NCBI RefSeq assembly: GCF_010093595.1
Contig: NW_022985445.1
Coordinates: forward strand, 1,759,080-1,823,079
Length of the DNA: 64,000 nt
Origin: Mytilinidion resinicola
Taxonomy: Eukaryota; Ascomycota; Dothideomycetes; Mytilinidiales; Mytilinidiaceae
Direction of reading: 5' to 3'
The position numbers and the translations under genes are program-made. A model generated the notes under the pieces. The model ran no database searches. It saw only the letters and a list, made by a program, of their open reading frames with translations, and was not told the origin of the DNA. This document shows positions 58,201 to 64,000 of this stretch, in pieces; within the stretch, counting starts at the first letter, position 1; the number at the start of each line of letters is the position of its first letter.

Positions 58201-58951
58201 CGTGTTAGCGCTGTTACAAAGACGAAAAGCGAACAGAAGACTTACACTGCAGCTGTTGCGCCAGCCCCCACCTCTGTCTTCTTGCGGCTTTGGAGGCTTC
58301 CATCTCCAAGACCACTGGAACTGGACTGAGGGGTGGCCACCCGTTGAATAATCGCCGACCAACTCCACGTTTGGGTTCTTGTGAAGGTTTGGATTGGCAT
58401 GGAACTCTCTCGTGACCAGATTATCGAGTTCTCTGATAGTTGAACCTTGTACGAATGTCAACCCGTTGATTGTGACATCTGCTGGCCCACTCGCGGTGAC
58501 CGTGGAGTTGCTGTTCGTATTGTACACAGAAGATGGACCCTGCGACTGCCGGGCGACGAAGGTAAAGTTGAAGACCAGTTCTTCATCATTGGGTAGTCGG
58601 ATGAGGAACGCTGGTGGCCCGGTGGAGGCATTGCTGTCCGGGTCCTACATAATGCGGTTAGCAGATGCTCGACTTTTGGAAACACCTCAAGACCAACCTG
58701 AACATAGTCTACAACGCTATCGTCCCCAAAATCCCTCTTCGCGCTGTACCGAGCCGCGGGAAAGGCGTTGGGCGAGATGTTCAGCAGTGTTCGGCCGCGT
58801 GAATTTGTGATCGTCAGGTTGGTGACCGAGACTGCGATAGGATTTAGTAAAGCCATGTAGAATAGCACAGAAGTCTACGAAGCTTACATCGGTTTTGATC
58901 CCTCAGGTAGACGGCGTCCCCGTCTCCGGGTCGGCTGCTCACTGCGCCCAT
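55202..58951 (-). CDS. BAR-PH-ArfGAP protein (ACAP/ASAP, Csx2-like)
   Basis: Six exons (58888-58951, 58698-58831, 58246-58644, 58126-58192, 56651-58076, 55202-56603) give 1163 residues in consistent phase. The N-terminus MGAVSSRPGDGDAVYLRDQN leads into a beta-rich domain (SVTNLTITNSRGRTLLNISP). A BAR-type coiled coil lies near 290-560 (KIAKEILANERENTKNIKK, KYESKRRNFELKRFDYSSF). A PH domain around 610-800 is split by intron 5 (GLNKQAWHK, FWIVLDQGKLSEYTNWKEK). The ArfGAP zinc finger is CADCGSDSKVEW...CIEC from residue 868, then GIHRSLGTHISKVRSLTLD. An ankyrin-like segment and a Ser/Pro tail end the protein. It should stimulate GTP hydrolysis on Arf at curved membranes. Class is firm; the exact Arf and compartment are unknown. 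Confidence 0.93.
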
Positions 58952-60861
58952 ACTGACAGACGCGCCCAACCGTGGCGGCAAACAGACAGTGGCAGAACGC
59001 AGCAAGATCAAGTCGCGAACAGGGGCGCGGAGAGATCGAAGAACATGGCAGTCCCTCGAAGGGAAGAGGCCCGCGAGAACGCTTCGTAATTCGCAATCAA
59101 AGCGAGTCCGGGATTGGGTAATTTAGATTATATGCTGCTCCGAGGCGGAAGAGGCTGTCGGGAAGAAATGCGGGTACGAGCAGAGGCGCCCGCGAAGAGC
59201 TACACGATAGCTTTGAAGGTAACGCTGTCCGGAGGAAGAAGGGTCGCGGTCGTGGCCAGGGAAATCGGAGGTGCGGTTCGGGTTGGGGGTGCGTTTGTTC
59301 GAGGGGCAGGCAAGTATCAGCGGGCGGACAGCAACGCGGGGGGATAGGCAAGCCAAGCGCTCACAAATAGAAGGTGAATCACTAGGCACGCCGGAGCCTT
59401 GCAAGCCTCTCACATCATTTCTGAGATTCAACTCAGGCACAGCGATCCCGTGCGCTGCCAATACGAAGCGTCTGCTCCGTGCCCTTCGCCTGTGACGCCG
59501 CTGGGCCATGTTTCGAAGAAGCCACGATGGCTTCTTCGTCGCCCGTCGCCCGTCACCCTCCTTGCCACTCTACTCCGTACAGGCTGACGCACAGCCAGGC
59601 AGTGTCATTTCTATTGATTCTGGCCGTCTTCATCGTCACTTGACGCTGCAGCCTCGTGCACGCGCGACAACCTCCATATTCAGGGCGCAACGTAAGCTTT
59701 GGCAACAGTGGTGTCGATGCTCTGGTCTCGAATTAGAGTAGGACCGAATTTAGGGCACGTCAAGACTCATTTCTAGTGCCTAGCAAATCCTGTAGGCCTC
59801 AGGGAGAGTTCAAGGTCATGACTGTGAAGCACCAGCTCATCGTCGCGTGATTCTGGCCAGTCGCCTCGTTAGACATGTGCATACGGAGGGTAGACTATGA
59901 AGAAAGCTCCGTGACGCCTCCATGCAGGGCAAGCACCTAGGTACTTGGCTTTGCATAGAATAGGCTCTGGTAACCAGATATCGACGCTAGTTGTAGCTTC
60001 AGCCTTAAAGTAAATGCACCACAGCTTGCCCAGCTATACGCGTGGGGCATGGAAAAGGTGGCAGTCTAACTCTACAAGTAGCTGTCTAGCACTGCTTGGG
60101 GTGCTTCAAGCACTTCCAGGAATCCGAACGAGATAGAAGCCCTTCGCCTTGGGCCATGTGGAAACAAACTCGTTGAAGCATCCCACGTAGTGGCAGACAG
60201 ATGTACACACGAGACAGGGTGCTTGATGAGCATGCCACTATTTTGACGCCCAGCGTGCTACGAAGTATACTCGAGCTCGATGTGCCTCAGATCACTGGCA
60301 ACACTTAGAATAGAGTGCCGATTAAGTCTACGTTCAATAGTCGCCAGCATGCAGTGTGGCAAGACTTTGTCTAAGACGTTCAAATCCAGCATCAAAGAAG
60401 ACTACGAGGTACTTGAGAGCAGGAATGAAGCGCCGAAGGGCTAGGATCAATAAGCAATTCCCTTAAGCGCCTTGGCGTGGCCCTTCGCTTCGCTTCGGGA
60501 CGCCAAGGCTTGCGCCCCTTCCCTCTTACCCCCATTTTCACCGGTATCGCCATAATAGCATCTCGAGGATCAGTAGCTCAACTCGTGAGGGCAAGAATTT
60601 TCCAGATGCTGACTAAGACTCGGCTATTCCCAACACAGCTTAGAGCCAAAGCACGCGCCTTGTTTTCAAAGTTCGGTCGATGTGATTGGCTACTCAGCAC
60701 TGAATGGTCCAGAATTTATCTAAATTTACAATCACACAAAAACGCTGGTACCAAGACGGCGATAGTATTACAGAAGCGAAGTCTATTTCCTAGCATTTTT
60801 GATCGAACCCCTCCATATGCGTTGCCCGGCTACACCAGCCTCAACCGTACTCCTTCAACAC
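58952..60861. other. 1.9-kb spacer with a MITE-like element and two stem-loops
   Basis: No supported gene. It contains the ArfGAP promoter on its left side, a hairpin at 59514-59538 (11-bp perfect arms, CGA loop), a MITE-like copy at 60037-60257 and a stem-loop at 60469-60509 (GCCTTGGCGT paired with ACGCCAAGGC). A tRNA A-box-like run lies at about 60576 but has no B-box. Confidence 0.55.
60037..60257. mobile_element. MITE-like element, about 221 bp, second well-kept copy
   Basis: Left end CGCGTGGGGCATGG and the reverse complement of the right end, CACGCTGGGCGTC, pair imperfectly (about 17 of 25). The interior shares CTGTGTGGAAAC-like and GCAGACAGRTGTACACACG blocks with 46825-47056, and AACGAGATAGAAGCCCTTC with 705. 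Same family, different decay. No coding capacity. Confidence 0.72.
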
Positions 60862-61966
60862 CTACTCTGCGGCGGTCAACGTACTCATATACGCACTATA
60901 CGCCGTTCCAGAGGTCGGCTCAATAGAAAAGATATAGTCTCCCCACCAAGGTCCCGCAGCCCACCACAGAGCACCCAGCCAAACGTCGCTGTTCTGCTGC
61001 ATGTAGCTCAGCATGCCCTGCACAGCTGTCTCGCACTGGCTGTTCGCACCACCAGCAAACTCACCAATGATGCCTTTCTTGCCATTCGACTTGAGCCACT
61101 GCGTTGCCGCAACCAGGCGCTCTTTGCCAATAGTGCTCGACACGCAGGTTGCGCTGGTCCCGGAACCGTCGCTGTCGAGGTACTGGTGCATCTGGTAGAT
61201 GAGCTTATTGTTGGGATCCGTGAGCGCGCCCATGGTGGCGCCGTTTTGCCCGGTAGTCCAAGTCCAAGCGCCTGTCCAGTCGTTGCCTTCGACGGTGATA
61301 TATTGAGAGGTGGCGCCGGCAGCTCGAATGCCGTTTATGGCGGCTTGGTTGAGTTGCACGACGAGGGATTGATCCATGTCGTGGACTGGCTTATAGTTAG
61401 GGCAAGAAAATGAACCGAGGAGGGGGTGGGACATACATTCGTTGTTGGTGTCAAAGATTACTTTGCTGTTGTTTGAGAAGGCTCCAGCAAGGGTCTTCCA
61501 GAACGCTTCGAAGCCGGACGTGTCGGTAATGATGTTGTCATAGTAGCGGCCGTAGTTGTGTGGGAGAATCAGAGCATAGGCTCCTTTGTTCGTGATATAC
61601 TCAACCGTCTAGTAGTGTCTTAGTATGAAAACGACCACGAAACAATTGAAAACGTACCGTCTTAAGGTCCGCTAGATAGGTGGCGTCCAATGAGCCAGTC
61701 ATCGAGTTGGGAATGATACGCTCCATCATAATGTTGATGCGGAAAGTATTGAAGCCTTGGTTGACGAAGGTATCGATTGTGCTCAAAGTTGGCCACACAT
61801 AATCTTTACCCAAAGCTCCAGGCAAGTTCGTGTTTCCAAATTCTGGGCCACTCTCGTTCACGCCGAAGAATTGAAACTTGGAAACACGCTTCTTCTTGTC
61901 TGTGATGGGAGCTGCTAGGGCAAGGCTCGCCGTGCCAGCGGCTAATAGAATTGAAAAGAAATGCAT
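60862..61966 (-). CDS. Secreted GH5 endo-beta-1,4-glucanase (cellulase)
   Basis: Three exons, 61658-61966, 61437-61608 and 60862-61385, give 334 residues. [19 protein letters not shown] is a signal peptide; a KKKR site just after it suggests Kex2-type processing. The core begins [14 protein letters not shown], then [28 protein letters not shown] and the acid/base Glu in DTNNE (E160). [12 protein letters not shown] and the nucleophile Glu in GIIGEFAGG (E269) follow. [14 protein letters not shown] closes the cleft. There is no CBM1 module, so it acts on accessible cellulose or mixed glucans outside the cell. Fungal GH5 subfamily 5 is the likely place. It diverges from an MFS transporter. Confidence 0.93.
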
Positions 61967-62934
61967 TTGAAGAGAAAGATGCAGACTCGATGAAACTGAA
62001 AGAGTGTATTTGCTGAAAACTGAATTGACTACGGAAAGTGGTGCTCTCATATACCTCCGAACCGTCACCCTATTTCATTTAGCAAATTGGTCTAATTGAG
62101 TGAGGTGGAGCCCAAGGGGAGATTTTAGGCGATTGAAACATGTCATTAGTCGGAACGCCATCTCCGTCGGTAATTGTAGAGCGTGTGCCATATTGCCCTT
62201 GGCTGACAGGCCCATTTGAGATGTGGTTGAGTTGGACGTCAGTTACTCTGGGTGAAACGGTGAGCCGGACCAGAGGCTGGTTAATGAATCAACACAATCC
62301 GACAATTGAGGGGAATATTCTGATCTCCAGTGCATGACCACAGAAAGCATTTGTGAATTGCGGGGACCTATATCGGAAAGTGGCCGCCGTTTCAACAAGG
62401 GTTCGCCTCAGATATAGGGACCGCGCCAGCCGGCTGCTGACGTCTTAAAGAGACGATAGAGTGGAAAACGAGAGCGACGGGAGACGAGGTTTCGGCAAAT
62501 GTCAAGAGATATGTAAGATTAGCGAGAATCTGCTCTGATACTCCGCCGACGGAAGAGTTGAGGTGGAACATAGGAAGGGCAGAATGCCATCTGCGGGAGA
62601 GCCCATTGTTGAGGGTGCCAAAGGAACATCATACTATTCAAAGGCATCATTTAGAGCTCAGATGCGATGCATGATGGGATAGGAGCCGTCAATGCATGTA
62701 TTTGCCCAGCTGGAGGAGAAGGAGTGCAAGTCGCGAGTGGTGTCCAGCTGAAGTTAGAAAGTCGCTGGGCGCTAATTCAGACAACTATCGTGAGCGTGAT
62801 TCCCGAGGTATCGTCTTCATCTTCAACGCGCGCCCTATACCAACTCCGCGAGACCCTATGGGCCCCGACTCTCAGTCTCGGTGGCTCCCTATGTGAGGAG
62901 TAGGGTCCAACCCGTGATATTCGACAACGACAAC
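61967..62934. promoter_or_regulatory. Divergent promoter region GH5 / MFS transporter
   Basis: 968 bp between the two start codons. It likely holds carbon-source control sites for both genes, but I cannot name one with confidence. No supported gene inside. Confidence 0.45.
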
Positions 62935-64000
62935 ATGGGTCTCGGCATCCTAAACGACACCAAGCTCCAGCACGTTCCTGGTACGATTAGGCGGGCTTAC
63001 ACAAGTGGATCAGACCCTTGAACTAATACCTCATGCAGGAACTGCAACTGTCTTCGATGACGAAAGCAGACTACGCGAGGAAAACGCGGTGCACGACCCG
63101 AATCTGAAGTATGATTCTACGGGCACCATCATCCTTATACCCCAGCCTTCTAACGACCCCAATGACCCTCTCGTAAGTTCAACGATTTGAAAAAAGGTGT
63201 CTCAGAGCTAATTCGGTCAGAATTGGCCACTATGGCGACGCGACCTCATCCTCCTAACGTTATCCCTCTTGTCTGTGATCGCCTCGACTCTCAGCCCTCT
63301 TCTCGCTGCGGATACACTCTCCCTGTCGCTATACTTCGGACGTACATTCACGGATGTGGCACTCTTGACTGGCTATCACCTCCTCGGTGTTGGAGTAGCT
63401 GGCTTCCTGTTTGTTCCGTCTGCAAGAATATGGGGGAAGAGGCATCTATACCTACTAGGCACGGTGGTGCTAGTATTCAGCAGTGCTTGGGGCGGCGCAA
63501 GCAACAAGAACTACAAAAGTCTACTATGGGCACGAATCTTTCAAGGTATTGGATTGGCGCCCTTTGAAGCCCTGGTTAATGCCAGTGTCGGCGACCTCTA
63601 CCATGTCCACCAGCGAGGGAAACGCATGGCTCTGTCCAATCTGGCCCTCTTCGGCGGTGCATTCTTCACTCCAGTGTTAGTGGGCAAAATTGCGGATACC
63701 ATGAGCTGGCAATGGACCTTCTATTTCGTGGCTATCTTCTCGGGGGCACTGCTTCCGGTAGTGGTCTTCTTCGTACCGGAAACGGCCTTTCGACGGGACG
63801 CAGTTTTCAACACGGATACGGCGACCACCAACACCCCCAGTCCTCGTCTTGCCCCTGAAAACCGCATAGAATTGGAGACTTCTCCTAATTCGGCTGTCGA
63901 GTCCACACGAGACTCACAACAGGACATGACTAGAGCGATGCAAAAAGAGATGAGTGTTGAGCACGCCGACGACACTGCTCCTCCACCTGAGAAGGCAAGT
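62935..64000 (+). CDS. Major facilitator superfamily transporter, cut by the right edge
   Basis: Exons 62935-62980, 63039-63172 and 63221 onward are in phase and the last is open to the window end, giving 320 visible residues. The start MGLGILNDTKLQHVPGTATVF is a long cytosolic tail. NWPLWRRDLILLTLSL begins the first of several membrane helices. The MFS loop 2-3 signature is spread around VPSARIWGKRHLYLLG, and RIFQGIGLAPFEALVNASVG is the helix 4 region. KRMALSNLALFGGAFFTPVLVG and WQWTFYFVAI follow, then a Ser/Thr/Glu-rich loop begins near residue 260. This order (tail, NWP) is typical of the drug:H+ antiporter and related groups in filamentous fungi. The substrate is unknown. Its neighbour is a secreted cellulase. 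Confidence 0.88.

Noticed and set aside
60477..60926. 149-codon plus-strand frame containing SVAQLVRAR
   Set aside because: That peptide is what a tRNA A-box looks like when translated. No B-box or stems follow, so neither a protein nor a tRNA is supported.
60799..61413. 204-codon plus-strand frame
   Set aside because: Mirror of the GH5 catalytic exon, which has clear active-site motifs on the minus strand.

Overview
The window is a piece of a filamentous ascomycete chromosome. The evidence is short phase-consistent introns (GTNNGT...CTAAC/CTGAC...YAG), fungal-type core genes (Shr3, Rec8, Shb17, Prt1, Ubp6), a secreted GH5 cellulase, a Zn2Cys6 regulator, and two genes broken by CpA-to-TpA type stop codons that look like repeat-induced point mutation (RIP). 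The mix suits a plant- or litter-associated Dothideomycete, but the species is not read from the sequence. There is no CRISPR, prophage, rRNA or convincing tRNA gene. All exon coordinates below were worked out by hand from splice signals and reading-frame phase.

Layout. 1-12.6 kb: the 3' end of an unidentified gene, SHR3, a sterol-dehydrogenase-type epimerase diverging from NAT9, the proteasome ATPase RPT4, SHB17 and a mitochondrial 2-methylcitrate dehydratase. 12.6-22.9 kb: gene-poor, with a membrane-anchored GH16 glucanase and a large GT2 polysaccharide synthase that carries two in-frame TAG codons. The GT2 gene abuts a decayed 161-bp satellite, itself split by a roughly 290-bp insertion. 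23-29.2 kb: an RRM protein; a newly assembled three-exon gene for a 55-residue protein, whose two introns hold 46-bp and 109-bp tandem repeats; a KEN-box small protein; and ARC19 (ARPC4). 29.5-41.5 kb: UBP6, REC8, an unidentified membrane or cupin-like protein, a 52-bp perfect palindrome, a synaptojanin-type phosphatase and an Arg-rich protein.

41.5-48.3 kb is a decaying island. It has two dispersed repeat families, a Zn2Cys6 factor with a scrambled N-terminal half, an overlapping convergent MDR oxidoreductase with one frameshift, and an F-box-associated pseudogene. 48.7-59 kb is conserved housekeeping: an M1 aminopeptidase with a possible mitochondrial extension, eIF3b/PRT1 and a BAR-PH-ArfGAP protein. 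59-64 kb holds a repeat-bearing spacer, then a secreted GH5 endoglucanase diverging from an MFS transporter that runs off the right edge.

Functionally there is no operon-like pathway. The housekeeping genes cover proteostasis (RPT4, UBP6), translation (PRT1), actin, membrane and phosphoinositide traffic (ARC19, ArfGAP, synaptojanin) and carbon metabolism (SHB17, 2-methylcitrate dehydratase). Accessory cell-wall and polysaccharide genes (GH16, GT2, GH5) sit beside repeats. The most unusual structures are the 55-residue gene with repeat-filled introns, the perfect palindrome, the 161-bp satellite next to the nonsense-mutated synthase, and a MITE-like family with about 25-28-bp imperfect inverted ends.
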